From Saccharum officinarum (lineage: Eukaryota; Streptophyta; Magnoliopsida; Poales; Poaceae), in the NCBI GenBank assembly GCA_020631735.1, contig CM036162.1:90320401-90384400 (forward strand): 64,000 nucleotides of DNA. Reading direction: 5' to 3'. Numbering within the stretch: the stretch's first letter is position 1; each line of letters opens with the position of its first letter. Under the pieces are notes generated by a model. That model was not told the origin of the DNA and searched no databases. It saw only the letters and a list, made by a program, of their open reading frames with translations. The position numbers and the translations under genes were made by a program. Shown here in pieces: positions 1 to 23,545 of this stretch.

Positions 1-91
1 TGTCAATGGCGAGTTCCTGACCGATCTCAGGGTGTCCGAACATCTTGCTCAGCAAGAAATGGGAAGAGGAGGAAGAAGAAGAAGATGACAT
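1..91 (-). CDS. Partial N-terminal exon of an unidentified gene
   Basis: Read on the minus strand from the ATG at 91-89, the frame stays open to the window edge for 30 codons. It begins with Met and nine serines, then HFLLSKMFGHPEIGQE and a few more residues. The serine run followed by a mixed, non-repetitive segment looks like a real N-terminus. The gene would be divergent from the AlaRS gene, with about 1.1 kb between the two start codons. I do not recognise the family, and the rest lies outside the window. A chance open frame of this length cannot be excluded. Confidence 0.4.
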   Translation of the reverse strand, partial: MSSSSSSSSSHFLLSKMFGHPEIGQELAID

Positions 92-236
92 GTGGAGCCC
101 TTGCGTGAGTGACGTGGGAGAGAGGAGGCTATTATGCACCAAGGGCAATACGAGGAGATACGGGAATACGAAGCCTGCAGGTGAGCCTAGGTTGGTGTCG
201 TAGAACATGGCATGGACGTGGGAGAAATATAATTGT
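92..236. other. Intergenic, 5' flank of the left-edge gene
   Basis: This stretch probably holds the leader and promoter of the minus-strand frame at the left edge. I see no clear TATA box and no coding potential. Confidence 0.3.
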
Positions 237-480
237 GGCCTTGTTCACTTTCTCATCCCAACCCAAAATATTTTCTCTTACACCCATCATATCAAATCTT
301 TCGACGCATGCATGAAGCATTAAATGTAGGTAAAAAAGATAACTAATTGTATAGTTTGTCTGTAAATGTCAGGACGAATCTTTTGAGCCTAGTTAGTCCA
401 TAATTGAACAAATTTTGCCAAATAACAACGAAAGATGCTACAGTACCTTTTCAGCTACTTTTCGCGAAGTGAACACACCC
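237..480. mobile_element. Tourist/PIF-Harbinger-like MITE
   Basis: The ends are GGCCTTGTTCACTTTC and GCGAAGTGAACACACCC, which are inverted repeats. The interior carries the grass MITE core (TGCATGAAGCATTAAATGTA, then GACGAATCTTTTGAGCC). It is about 90% identical, in inverted orientation, to the element at 3459-3701. No convincing target duplication is visible. Confidence 0.75.
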
Positions 481-499
481 GGTAATGACAAGTTTCTAA

Positions 500-841
500 G
501 ACTAGCCACAGTGTGTGCGATGCTTAAAAAAATTTTATCCTACCTGCTGTACCGGTGCCTGAACTCCTGCTTAAGCCACAACGTGGGCACCGTGGCTATC
601 CACATGCGTGGACCCCAGCCACACCCCCTTTCCCCTTCCTTCTTTTCGTTTCAAGCGCGAGTCCGGCCAGCCGCAGTCACCGACGTCGCCTCCCATCGCA
701 TTTTTTTATGTTTGAGGCATCGGTGAACCTTCTTGACCCGGTGCTCAGTTTTTCTAGCAACTCGGCATCGGCCACAATGTTAGGCATCGGAGAGGAGTGA
801 GAGTGTTTGGGCACCGGCATTTTGCAACATTGTGGCTAGTC
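500..841. mobile_element. Tourist-like MITE with TAA target duplication
   Basis: The terminal repeats are GACTAGCCACAGTG on the left and CATTGTGGCTAGTC on the right. They are flanked by TAA at 497-499 and 842-844. The interior includes a GC-richer stretch. The element lies in the promoter region of the AlaRS gene. Confidence 0.65.
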
Positions 842-861
842 TAATAAGGTGAATTGTGATG

Positions 862-12549
<11,688 letters not shown>

Positions 12550-12694
12550 TTGGTGATAACTGGTGCACTCCCCATGGGGTCTTATGCCTGGCTGCTGTTG
12601 GATTACACTTCGCTTTTAGTTTTCCATTTACCCAATGTACTTACCAAAACTGTAGCCGCCCAACATTAGTCATGGCAACCTTAGGCCATAATCC

Positions 12695-12700
12695 AATAAA
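12695..12700 (+). terminator. Candidate polyadenylation signal of AlaRS
   Basis: AATAAA lies about 146 bases after the stop codon. This is a reasonable place for the 3' end of the transcript, though plant poly(A) signals are degenerate. Confidence 0.45.
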
Positions 12701-12709
12701 CAGACCCTA

Positions 12710-13870
12710 TAACTTTCTTTTTAGGACATTTACTTGACCAAACAGAAAATAGGTATTCCTTAATTCCTTTGCGATTTATTTTTCAATCACCATCTTTAAA
12801 CTATAGGATCAAATATAACCATGATATTAGCAGTTGGATGCTCATCTGAGGGCCTAACATGGCGTGACGAAAAAATAAGTTAGTTTGAAGCACTTAAAAG
12901 TTTAATTCTTTATTTTATGAATTTTTTGATATAATATAAGCTATTAAATTCATTTTTCACTCCTGCCGGAGATGCCTTGACCAAATTGGTACCGCGTGCT
13001 TATATGTACATGCTAGGCGATTAATTTGCATAGGCTTCTGGTATGAGATTGCTATCCATGTAATATTTAAAAAGGGAAATGCCCTGAGCAAATGCATGAT
13101 TGAACTTCGTGAGGTTAAACATAATCCCTGAAGATATCTTATTCTCAGAGTAAAAAGAACAATCATTTGTATCGTGTAACATCCGGATATCCATGGACAT
13201 GATTAACAAGGACATCAAAATTTTATGTTTATTAAAGGGGAAGGTCCAGCCCTTGCCCTCCACCCCAATTATCTGAAGAATCTCGTTGTTTAGCACCTGA
13301 ATTAAGAAGCCGACCTTCAGAAACTCAAGTACAAGCAATACATGTTTGTGAAGACAAATAGACAATGTAGTGAATTCCTTCATTACCAGTTCGACAAGGA
13401 AGGTGCCAATGAGGCTTGTGAAGACAAATAGACAATGTAGTGAACTAGTGCAAAGGCTGTAACTATGCTTTGCTTCAATCATCATTGTTGCCTGTCAGGC
13501 TATTACCTTGGCATGTTTCTTTCGAGCCCTTGTTTTTAGTTCAAAGGACTAACTAGCCCTTGTATAACTTGTATTTGATATGTTCACTTTGATTGAAATT
13601 TGAGGAATCATTCTTACTGCCAGCCTGCAGCATAGCAGAGTGTTGCATCTCATCACACATGATTGCGAGCCACCTTGTACGATTGCCTTTTCCCTGTCAC
13701 TTACGTGGTAATTTCTGCTACATATTGTGCTGAACCAACAATGAAACTTTAGACAAGGTTGCTGTATGAATTAAAAGCAAGGTCATTGTTGGTTCATACT
13801 GCAACCTTGTGCTATCCAGGCCAATTTCTGGACCTTAGGTGAGGTCCTCAGGAAGAATAATGGGATAGAC
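12710..13870. other. Intergenic region without a gene
   Basis: No coding region is recognised. A short direct duplication of TGTGAAGACAAATAGACAAT lies near 13347 and 13417. The minus-strand open frames here have no recognisable domain. Confidence 0.6.
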
Positions 13871-13874
13871 TATT

Positions 13875-14170
13875 AGAGCATCTCCAAGAGTTTTTTCTTA
13901 AACTCATACTCTAAATCATCGTTTGGAGAGCCATTTGAATAAAAAATAATTCTCTATATCTTTCAGGCTTCAACAACTTTTTCTATATATCTTGTGTGCG
14001 TTTTAGAGAGCCAGTCTCGCTATCTATTTTTGGCTAGTGAGAAATCTAGAATAGATAATGACAATATTTAGAGGTCTAATTAAAGAATCTGTTAGAAGAT
14101 ATTTTATTTTATCAAAATCTATATTCCTATCAATTAGGAAGGATATAAAGAGCCTATTGGAGTTGCTCTT
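13875..14170. mobile_element. Possible MITE with AGAGCATCTCCAA ends
   Basis: The left end AGAGCATCTCCAAGAG pairs with TTGGAGTTGCTCT near the right end. This terminal type is common in grass MITEs. Boundaries are approximate and no target duplication is established. Confidence 0.45.
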
Positions 14171-14522
14171 AGAGACTGCAAAACCATCTCTCTCAATAAT
14201 CTTAGAAATATTATTGGATGACCTTAGTACTATTAATGAGGATAAGATATTAGGAGATATGTGAATAATACCTGATTTGCAAGTATCTAACTGCGGCTAC
14301 AATGTACACACTTGAAAGAGACGTTAACCTGAAGATACTCATATTTTTCTCCAACCTGTAGACTGTAGTGCCTCGCAGGTCTGAATACACTATTGTCGAC
14401 TCAAGGTTTCTTTTCATTTGTAATTTTGTAATTTGTTTTTGTTGGCATGTACATGTAAGGTGCTTGAGCATCTCAAACTAAAGTTATCCTGTCACAACAC
14501 GGCAATAGCACTGGATTTATTA

Positions 14523-14752
14523 GGCCCCGTTTGGTTGCCTCTGTTTTTTTTAACATACATCACATCGAATGTTACGACACGTGCATGAAGTATTAAATAT
14601 AGACTAATTACATGCATGTCGGCACAGATTAAGAGTAATTTACGAGACGAATCTATTAAGCCTAATTAGTCTATGATTGGATACTAATTACCAAATAAGA
14701 CGAAAGTGCTACAGTACATGTTAAACTTTAACAGGGCAAACCGAACACCCCC
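14523..14752. mobile_element. Tourist-like MITE with TTA target duplication
   Basis: The ends GGCCCCGTTTGGTT and AACCGAACACCCCC are inverted repeats, with TTA at 14520-14522 and 14753-14755. The interior has the core seen in the other family members here (CACATCGAATGTTACGACAC; GAGACGAATCTATTAAGCC). Confidence 0.85.
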
Positions 14753-14779
14753 TTACTCATGGCATCTGTCCAGTTCTAA

Positions 14780-14942
14780 CAATATTATATTATATTATAT
14801 TATATTATATTATATATATATATTATATTATATTATATTATATTATATTATATTATATTATATTATATTATATTATATTATATATATATTATATTATATT
14901 ATATTATATTATATTATATTATATTATATTATATTATATTAT
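14780..14942. repeat. Pentanucleotide microsatellite (ATATT)n
   Basis: About 160 bases of ATATT repeats, broken twice by short TA-only runs near 14811 and 14880. Read-through frames of Ile, Leu and Tyr are artefacts of the repeat. Confidence 0.95.
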
Positions 14943-15494
14943 TTCATGCTTGTTGAGTTCCAGATGTATTCATCTTGTTTTGATGTGAACCAGAAAAAAA
15001 ACAAAGTATAAAATCAGCTGCACACTTAATGTGTTTGATGATAAAGCCCCAAATCTGAAGAATGACTGCTCAACTATTTTTTTTTAATAAATGCTCAACT
15101 GGTTAAAACACTTTTGTGCAATGGGTGCTTCCAAACACATTAGATTTTTATTAGTATGGTGTATAGAAAGACTATGAGCGAAACCGCATATGGGATTTTG
15201 AAAATAAAAGTCAATGAAAAAGAAAAAAAGGAATTCATTTCAAAGGGAAAAGGGGAAATGTTTTTTTTCTTTTGAAGACAGCCCTTACTTCTGTACAAGA
15301 TCCAAAGGAAACCGTAAAGACCATTCCAGCCCATAGATAACAGCAGCTTCCGCTAAGCCCAGCCCATTTACAGCAGCTCCTGGCTCCTGCAAGCGGGACG
15401 CCGGCCAACCCGCAGCCAGTCTCCACAGCGCAACCTCGACGACAGCACCCAAATCGACGACTTCTTCCCCCCTCTCCGATCTCGACGCGCACCG

Positions 15495-15842
15495 ATGCGG
15501 GCGATGTCGTCGGTGGTTAGTGGGATGCTGCGGGCACGGCTGCGCGGCGCGGCGCGCGTCCGCGGGGGCGGCGGCGAGGGGGCCGGGCGGTGGACGACCC
15601 CGGGGCACGAGGAGCGCCCCAAGGGGTACCTCTTCAACCGGCCGCCGCCGCCGCCGGGGGAATCTCGCAAGTGGGAGGACTGGGAGCTGCCCTGCTACGT
15701 CACCTCCTTCCTTACCGTCGTCATCCTCGGCGTTGGCCTCAACGCCAAGCCCGACCTCACCATCGAGACCTGGGCGCACCAGAAGGCGCTCGAGCGCCTC
15801 CAGCAGCAGGAGCTCGCCACCGCCGACGCCCACGCCGAGTGA
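15495..15842 (+). CDS. Mitochondrial complex I small subunit, ESSS/NDUFB11-like
   Basis: An uninterrupted 115-codon frame in one exon, much richer in GC than its surroundings. The N-terminus (residues 1-30) is Arg/Ala/Gly-rich without acidic residues until Glu28, as expected of a mitochondrial protein. A short proline run (about 50-54) precedes WEDWELPCY. One membrane span covers about residues 67-84. The tail KPDLTIETWAHQKALERLQ is what I recall of plant proteins annotated as the ESSS subunit of NADH:ubiquinone oxidoreductase, an accessory membrane-arm subunit. An ATG at 15504 is an alternative start. The length matches the plant family. Identity comes from memory of the family rather than a search. 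Confidence 0.78.
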   Translation: MRAMSSVVSGMLRARLRGAARVRGGGGEGAGRWTTPGHEERPKGYLFNRPPPPPGESRKWEDWELPCYVTSFLTVVILGVGLNAKPDLTIETWAHQKALERLQQQELATADAHAE

Positions 15843-15959
15843 TCCGCGCGTCTCAGGTCCCCTCGAACTCTCGGCTGCCTCTGATTTGGTTCCAATAAGA
15901 TGGCCACGATGTGCGGTCCTGAATTTTCTGGTATTGATGGAACACGAGCTGAACACTGT

Positions 15960-16630
15960 GATGCTGTTTTTTCTGTTTCGCTTTGAAATTTGCCCGATGA
16001 TGATGGCGAATGCCCTAAATGTTTTGAAATGTTTCACTGTTGTATTATCATCTTATCCTTCAGCTGTACTTTTACATGACCACAATTTAGGATTTTACTT
16101 GTTTCTCACTTCCCCAGATAGCTCTGTTGTGAAATGTTTCTTATATTGTTTGAGAGCCTCAGGCATTTTCCACATTTCTCAGTAGGCATATTACATATAA
16201 ATCAGAAGCACTGCTATGTGTCTGACGCATGTATGAGTATGATCAGGCCTAATCAACCAATCAGAGAGCTCATTTTCATCCATTTGGGATGGGCTACACA
16301 TGTTTCTATAGTTGCACACAGGCACAGGTCAGATGGCCATGGCCATACGTATAGCCATGGCCATAAAAGCATTAGTTGATAATTTGCTAATGTTTCTATT
16401 TCGTTTTTTAATTTACCTGATGACGACGACGAATGGCCTATTGCCCTAAACATTTTAAAAATGTTTTGCAGCCATCCCATTCATCATTTGGTTGTAATTG
16501 TACTACATGACAACAGTTAGGAACTTAGCATTGTCTTCTGTCTATTCTGCTGATAACTCTGTTGTGAAAGATTCTTATGGTGTATGAGAGCCAGAGCCTC
16601 AGGCGTCTCTCAGTAAGTATGTTACTTGGA
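15960..16630. repeat. Duplicated 3' flank of the ESSS gene
   Basis: Sequence from about 15965 to 16200 recurs in diverged form at about 16390-16630. Shared blocks include GCCCTAAA(T/C)(G/A)TTTT, GATAACTCTGTTGTGAAA before a TTCTTAT and GAGAGCC(AGA)GCCTCAGGC-like segments. Between them is a short near-palindrome of ATGGCCAT units near 16337-16366. The first copy includes the likely 3' UTR. Confidence 0.6.
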
Positions 16631-19026
16631 GAACTAGTTTGAAAGCGTTAGAAGAAGACAGCCCATAACATGTAAATGTGCTGGGCTGTGGGTATAATCA
16701 TATAGAAGATGCAGGACTAATATTTGGATTGCTATTAGGTGTAACTTTAATGCTTCTATGGTAGCTGGGCGCCTGAGCCCGTTTTATCATTTCGTGAAAA
16801 GGGATATGAAGCCAAGTCAATGTAAAGCAAGTGGAATGTTGCTTCATTAGTGTTGCTATGAATCTTATGGTCAAATAGGCATGTTGTACACTTGAATTGA
16901 TGATACAATGAAGGATAAATCATTGCCTATTGCCATGGATTGCTTAGATGTCTTAAAAATAAGATAATATTTTGAATTTTAAGTTGGTGAAGGATCCGAG
17001 CCATAGTACATGGACTACTGGTGGAAGTTTACTTTCACAGTCACAAGTATACTCAAGGCTTTTGGGGTCAGTTGCTCTACACAAAACTTGGTAAGCTTTT
17101 CAGGCAAGGTTACTAGTCATATGCTAAGGAGGCCCCTTTTTTATTTTCTGCAAAATTTGGTGTAGTTGTGCTTTGTCATCTTACCATCTCCATACACAAG
17201 CAATTCTAGACATGAATACTGGGAATCAGTTTTTCTAAATAGTCAAATTACTGTCTATGTTTCATATACCAAAATTCCTATGTGTTTCTGCAGTTGATTA
17301 CTGTGGCTAAGCTAGCATTGATGTTTGCAAAATTACCATTTTGTGCCTAATGATGGATAGCGACTTAGCAGCCACCTGGTGAGTGCTTCTGCAGTTTAGG
17401 GCGTTGATAGGCAGAGAAGTTGAGGAACCTTGAACTTGAACACCTCTGGGTTCATGTACCTTGATCAGCAAATGATTCCTTGTCATTGTTTTTAAGGGTG
17501 TTTGTATAATGTATATATGATTGACACTAGCATATGCAGTGGGTTATGGGTCAAGTGACTCATTAAGTATGGATGGCTAATTTTTGTACAAATTCAAAGA
17601 AATCTGAAACTTAGGCTAAAGTGTCTTATAGCACTTGCCTCCTAGATTTCTTCCAATCTTATTTAGTTACTCTCAGCCTGTTTTTCCATCTCAGCCTGTT
17701 TTTCCGACCAATCAGCCTTAATATTGTGACAAGCACTTGTCTCTGTTGCTCTTTTCTTAGCTCAGTTTTCTACCTTCTCAGCAATAACTATTATGATCAT
17801 GTTCCTGGTTGTATGCATGATCATATAGAGCCGCTGTTTCTCAGTTATCGAAATCCTATATTGCATAATGTTTGAGCTTTCATTGCTATGTTTGAGTGGT
17901 TCTTTTAGCGAATTGTGTCTGCTCACTCTCTGCGTAGCATAGGTTATGGGTGTGGTTCTGTGAGGTTTACTTGGATCCCTTGGAGAATGAACTGATTTCC
18001 CTGCCAATGCGAAGATTTGAGTCTAGTACTCCCTCCTCGTCTATTAAAGCATGCTCTAAGAGTTTTCAAACTATGCTCTGGAGATAAAGGTATTATTTTG
18101 TATGATCAGTTGACTTGGCTGAAGTTTTAGTATTATCAAACAGATAGTGATAACTGAATCCAGTACTGGTAATCAGTAACACCGTTAGAGGTAAAATCAT
18201 GCGGTTGGAAGTTTCCTATCCTGTTTTGGGTAGGATATTTTCTGTGAAATTTATTACCATTTTATGTGCAAACTTAGCTTGAAGCTTCAACTAATGTCAT
18301 GCTTGTTGTTGAGCATATAACTTCATCTTCTATATGCATGTGCTTGTACTTGCAGTCCTAGGAACTAAACCTACCTAGTTGGTTGAGGGCGTAACTGCAC
18401 ACCTAGACCATCTAAGTTAAAGTACTTATTGAAGCAAATTTGGGTGTCTATTCTTAACTAAAATGGCAGTTCTTCCTAGGTTGAGGTTTTTTTTTACAGT
18501 CCTATAATCACCTCGGTCAGATTTTATTTTTTGGCAAACAGAATTTCAATCAAGTTTAATAACTTTACAAAAGCGAGGTGCATATTGATAGTTAAGGCCT
18601 ATATGCTGCGTTCTGTGCAAAGAGATGAGATTTACATATATTATATATACTTCTTTTGGGGAAAAAAAATGCGGCGTGTCTTGTTGACTGCGTGGCCCAA
18701 ACATAGAGTCATTTACCCCAAGTATCGTCGGTTGTGTTCGTTGTCGTAATGTTATCCTCGTGAGGGCCCTGTGTATTTGGCTGAAAAGTAACTAATTTGT
18801 TGAGAGGGAAACAAGTGCGCCTTACAAGAATAGCGATGAAGAAGCACCTTCATCGCGAGTTTTCTGCAGCAAGACGCACATGCTGCCTTGGCCAAACGCT
18901 AGGTGTGCTTAGCTGGCTAGAAAGAAAAAACTGCCTACTTATTATGCAGAAAGGACGTATGGTAGAGTAATGATGCTTGCCTGTCATGTTTGGTCTCAAG
19001 TTCCAAGAAGCACCGTCACAGGCTTG
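16631..19026. other. Intergenic region without a recognised gene
   Basis: AT-rich sequence. Apart from a short direct repeat of TCAGCCTGTTTTTCC near 17675-17706, I see no coding region or clear transposon ends. Confidence 0.55.
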
Positions 19027-19261
19027 GCTTGTGTTTAGTTCCTCCAAAAACGTACTATGCAAAAAAAAAAAAAAAATCCGTTACATCAAACTTACGATAT
19101 ATGCATAGAGTACTAAATGTAGATGAAATCAAAAACTAATTGTACAGCTTGGTTGTACTTTGCGAGACGAACGTTTTGAATTTAATTAGTCAACGGTTGG
19201 ACACTATTTGCCAAATAAAGTCAAAACGTGCTACAATATATTTTTCACCCTTCATGTTCAA
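19027..19261. mobile_element. Degenerate Tourist-like MITE
   Basis: Begins near GTGTTTAGTTCCTCC and carries the family core (ATGCATAGAGTACTAAATGT; TTTAATTAGTCAACGGTTGG). It abuts the next MITE. Boundaries are approximate. Confidence 0.6.
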
Positions 19262-19503
19262 GGTCTTGTTCGGATACACTCCGAATTCTAAATTTTTACA
19301 CTCTCTTCTCATCATATCGAATTTTAGACATATATATGGAGCATTAAATATAGATAAAAAATAACTAATTGCACAGTTTGGTTGTAAATCACGAGACGAA
19401 TTTTTTGAGCCTAATTAGTCTATGATTGAATACTAATTGTCAAATACAAATGAAAGTGCTATAGTAGCCAAAGTTGAAAATTTTGTCATCTAAACCAGAC
19501 CCG
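19262..19503. mobile_element. Tourist-like MITE
   Basis: The left end GGTCTTGTTCGGATAC and right end CATCTAAACCAGACCC frame the family core (ATGGAGCATTAAATATAG; GAGCCTAATTAGTCTATG). Confidence 0.7.
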
Positions 19504-19601
19504 ACTAGAGTTGAATTCTGAACAGTCCTCCACATTACTGCACTTTGGCTTGTACTATCTGGCGATGTATTTCTGTTGCTGCAATCTAGAATTGTAGAGT
19601 A

Positions 19602-19844
19602 GGGCCGCGTTCACTTGCCATGCATACCTAAAATATTTTCTCATCCACTCGTCACATCGAATTTTTAGACGCATGCATGAAGCATTAAATGTAGGTAAAA
19701 AATAACTAATTGTATAGTTTATCTGTAAAGTTCGAAACGAATCTATTGAGTCTAATTAATCTATGGTTGGACAAATTTTACCAAATAACAACGAAAAGTG
19801 CTACAGTAACTTTTCGCCCAAATTTTCTCAACTAAACACAGCCC
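19602..19844. mobile_element. Tourist-like MITE
   Basis: The left end GGGCCGCGTTCACTTG and right end TCTCAACTAAACACAGCCC frame the core ATGCATGAAGCATTAAATGT. It is close in sequence to the copies at 237 and 3459. Confidence 0.75.
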
Positions 19845-20020
19845 AGATAGGATAGCACAGCTTGTTCATCACACTTCCATGTACGGTCGGTCTTTCCGGT
19901 GGGATGTATGCATAGTGTAACCTGCAGATGAGTACATATGCTCGCTTTAGCGTAGATCCAAAGCTACATCGTGTCTTTCCGGGACTTTTGACCAGGGCTT
20001 CCATTCTCTACACAATGCTA

Positions 20021-21665
20021 GGGGTGTTTAGTACCTGCGCGAAAAATTTTAAGGTGTCACATCAGATATTTTGTAGGATGTTAGAAGAGTTGTTCGGATA
20101 CTAATAAAAAAACTAGAGTAAAGTGCACTAGCGGTCTCCAAACTTACGCGGTTGTGTCATTCCGGTCTCTAAACTTGTAAATCGACCATTTAGGTCCTCA
20201 AATGTGTTCATCTGTGTTATCTCGGTCTCTAAACTTATTCGGTTGTGTCATCCCGGTCCCTAAACTTACAAATCGACCGTTTAGGTCCTCAAACTTGTTC
20301 AGTTGTGTCATCCCGGTCTCTAAACTTGGTTTTGGATCTCATCTGGGTCCAAACTGAGTGATTTAAAAACTTGATATCAAACAATAATTCATAACTTTTT
20401 CATATGAACTCAAATGAGGACAAACTTTATATCAAAATTGTAGCCCTCGACGCGATCTACAACTTTGTAGTTGAAAAGTTTTTGAATTAAAACTGTTTAG
20501 AGTCCCAAAATATTGTTATATTTTTATATATTTTGAAATTTCAAATTTCAAATTATCAAACAATCATGGATATTGATATGGCCTATATGAAAGTTATAGT
20601 TTTCAATATTATCTACAACTTTGTAGTTGAAAAGTTTTTTATTTGAAGTCGTTTATTATCCCAAAATTTAATTTTAAATTTTAAAAAATTTAAAATTTTA
20701 AAATTAAATTTTAGGATAATAAATGACTTCAAATAAAAAACTTTTCAACTACAAAGTTGTAGATAATATTGAGAACTATAACTTTCATATAGACCATTTC
20801 AATATCCAAGATTATTTGATAATTTTGAATTTTAAATTTCAAAATCTGTAAACTTACAATTAAATTTTGGAATAATAAACGACTTCAAATAAAAAATTTT
20901 TCAACTACAAAGTTGTAGATAATATCGAGAACTATAACTTTCATATAGACCATATCAATATCCAAGATTGTTTGATAATTTGAAATTTCAAAATCTATAA
21001 ACATACAACAATATTTTGGGACTCTAAATAGTTTTAATTCAAAAACTTTTCAACTACAAAGTTGTAGATCGCGTCGAGGGCTACAATTTTGATATAAAGT
21101 TTGTCCTCATTTGAGTTCATATGAAAAAGTTATGAATTATTGTTTGATATCAAGTTTTTAAATCGTCCAGTTTGGACCCAGATGAGATCCAAAACCAAGT
21201 TTAGGGACCGGGATGACACAACTGAACAAGTTTGAGGACTTAAATGGTCGATTTGCAAGTTTAGTGACCGGGATGACACAGCCGAATAAGTTTAGGGACC
21301 GAGATGACACAGATGAACAAGTTTTAGGACATAAATAATCGATTTGCGAGTTTAGGGACCGGGATGACATAGCAGCGCAAGTTTAGGGACCGCTGGTGCA
21401 CTTTACTCAAAAAAAAACTAATTACATAACTCGTTTGGAAACCACAAAACGAATTTATTAAGCCTAGTTAATCTGTTATTAGCACATGTTTACTGTAGCA
21501 TGACATTATCAAATCATGGATTAATTAGGCTTAAAAAAATTCGTCTCGCAAATTGATCACAATCTGTGTAATTGGTTTTTTTCGTCTACATTTAATACTC
21601 TATGCATGTGTCCAAACATTCGATTTGACCGGGTGAAAATTTTTGAGAAAAAACTAAACAAGGCC
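20021..21665. mobile_element. Tourist-like MITE split by a foldback element
   Basis: The left piece starts GGGGTGTTTAG and ends near 20115. The right piece resumes at about 21409 with CTAATTACATAACTCG and ends CTAAACAAGGCC. The right piece matches the uninterrupted relative at 25380-25715. Confidence 0.7.
20116..21408. mobile_element. 1.3-kb foldback element with long inverted arms (MULE-like MITE)
   Basis: The ends GAGTAAAGTGCAC and GTGCACTTTACTC open arms of roughly 550-650 bp. The arms meet in an A/T-only centre near 20690. Near the ends, a CTAAACTT/GGTCC module repeats several times, alternating with ATCGACC(A/G)TTTAGGTCC. The flanks carry a similar A-run plus CTA on both sides, suggesting a 9-10 bp target duplication blurred by slippage. 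A long hairpin transcript would be possible. Confidence 0.8.
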
Positions 21666-22271
21666 GCTTCACTGACGCAAAGCTGGCCTGTCAGTAATCT
21701 ATCACTCAACTGCACGGCAAAAGTGCTGTTCCACGCTTTCTTCTCCGGCATCTGCATCTCATCTGATGATGGCTCTAAACGAAAGATGCTTCCGTTGCCG
21801 TAGCCGTAGATCTATTTTATGCTTCCGTTGCCGTTGCCGTAGCCGTAGATCTATATGATTGTGGCTGATGTCCTCTGCATGCAGTTACACAGTTGCAGGC
21901 AGCGTTGCGGGCATGGGGCCGTAGGCCGTAGCCATGGGACATGCCTTGTTGGCTCTTCGCTGTGGTTGTATCCTGTCACGCCGTTGTGTGGTGTGGTGTG
22001 GTCCGGCGCGCTGGATTTGCGGATGCAGAAACACTTGTCTAGGATGGGGGTTCTTGGCCAGCAAAGCTGTTAATGCATGCTAATGCCAGCCAACCACCTC
22101 CTGTTATCTGGCATGGACTAGTAGTCCCTTTCCTTGGCTTGTCATACCCTACCGGAAGGAGCTAGTGCGACCAACGAAAGAGTCGGCGGATCTGTGTGTT
22201 GATCTCTCCATTTCTTTATGGACAGCTTCAGACACAATAATGTTTGGAAACCGTTTTTTTTCTGTATTCCT
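21666..22271. other. Intergenic region without a recognised gene
   Basis: Contains a short direct repeat of CTTCCGTTGCCGTAGCCGTA near 21789-21850. No coding region is recognised. Confidence 0.5.
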
Positions 22272-22514
22272 GGGCCTGTTTAGTTCTCGAAAATTTTTGA
22301 GAAACGTTACTGTAATAATTTCGTTGTTATTTGACAAATATTATCCAATCATAGACTAACTAGGCTTAAAATATTCGTCTCGTGAATTTCGTCTAAACTG
22401 TGTAATTATTTTTATTTTTTATCTATATTTAATGCTTCATGCATGTATTCAAAGATTCTATGTGATGGGGAATCTAAAAATTTTTGCAAAATTTTTTGAC
22501 AACTAAACAGGGTA
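22272..22514. mobile_element. Tourist-like MITE
   Basis: The ends GGGCCTGTTTAGTTCTCG and CAACTAAACAGGG are inverted repeats around the core (CATAGACTAACTAGGCTT; TTTAATGCTTCATGCATG), here in reverse orientation. Confidence 0.8.
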
Positions 22515-23139
22515 GCCTGCTTAACAGTCTGGCATGAACTGAGTTACAGTTACCATGAAATTTCTCCAAAACTTGCGTGAAACACTTGTGTTTCGATTTC
22601 CGAAACTCCCAGAAATTATATAAGTACTTGTTACCACGTAGTCTCGTGAAACTCCGGGACGGTGGATGGATTGTTGGTGTGATTTGCTGGGTGACGCAGC
22701 ACGGTGCCCGGTGTCCGTGTCTGTGTTGAGAGTTGAGACTTGAGCGGTGTCGCCGATTCGCCATCTGTGCACGTCATCAATTCATCATGCCCTTAATTAC
22801 GACTAGACGAGATCCTCTTGTTCCTACTGTAAGCTTGTGCAACACAGCTCACCCTTTCTTTGCACAACAGCGCGATCACCCCGGCAAATCTCTCTCTCTC
22901 TATGTTCCAAGAACATTCCATTTCCACCGTCCATTTGGCAGTGATAGCGCCCGGATGTTCTGACGGACGCCCGTGCGCTGCACTCCGTTTCGAGCGCTTC
23001 GCGCTGGGCCCAGGCCGCCCAAGCGACAAGGGGGGAAGGGGACAGCGCCTCCGATTCAGAAGGACCCGGCCGCGGCATCGTATGAATGCCTTGTTAGCGC
23101 CGAGAGGAGGACACACCGAGACGATGCAACAGAAGGTGA

Positions 23140-23545
23140 GGAGAAGAGATGCAACACCCGATCTGCTTTTGAAACATCTAAATGCAACAGTTGCAACATG
23201 CGTCTGAAGGCAAATGAAATACTTGAAACATGCTTCTGAAACATTTGAAAAAAAACCAGCTAAAAACACTTGAAAACCATTGCAAATATACGCAACATCC
23301 AATAAAATATATGCAACGTATGTGTGAAACATATGAACATCCAGATAAACACGCTTGCAACATGCGTCCGGAAAACACAGATAAAACATTGGTAACGGAC
23401 CTTTGCAACGTACGTGTACAACCATTGCAACATATGCAACATCCCGATCTACTATATCCATCTGAAACACTTGCAACATACCTTTGAAACAGCTGAAAAC
23501 ACTCTAAACGCACTCTTGCAACATGCACTTTCAGCAAACATGGCA
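23140..23545. repeat. GCAACAT-rich irregular repeat block
   Basis: About 400 bp in which GCAACAT, GAAACAC, TTGAAAC and close variants recur at irregular 10-40 bp intervals. The strand is rich in A and C and poor in G. Long antisense open frames here reflect the composition and are not credible genes. It probably belongs to a decayed transposon together with the GC-rich block at 23545-23740. Confidence 0.6.

Noticed and set aside
14706..15011. Open frame of Ile/Leu/Tyr repeats
   Set aside because: It is the translation of the pentanucleotide microsatellite.
15285..16037. 250-codon minus-strand open frame opposite the ESSS gene
   Set aside because: It is the antisense shadow of the GC-rich ESSS coding exon, low-complexity and without any family resemblance.
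22793..23479. 228-codon minus-strand open frame with many Cys and Phe
   Set aside because: Half of it is antisense to the GCAACAT-rich block, so the residues follow from the repeat words. No family is recognisable.
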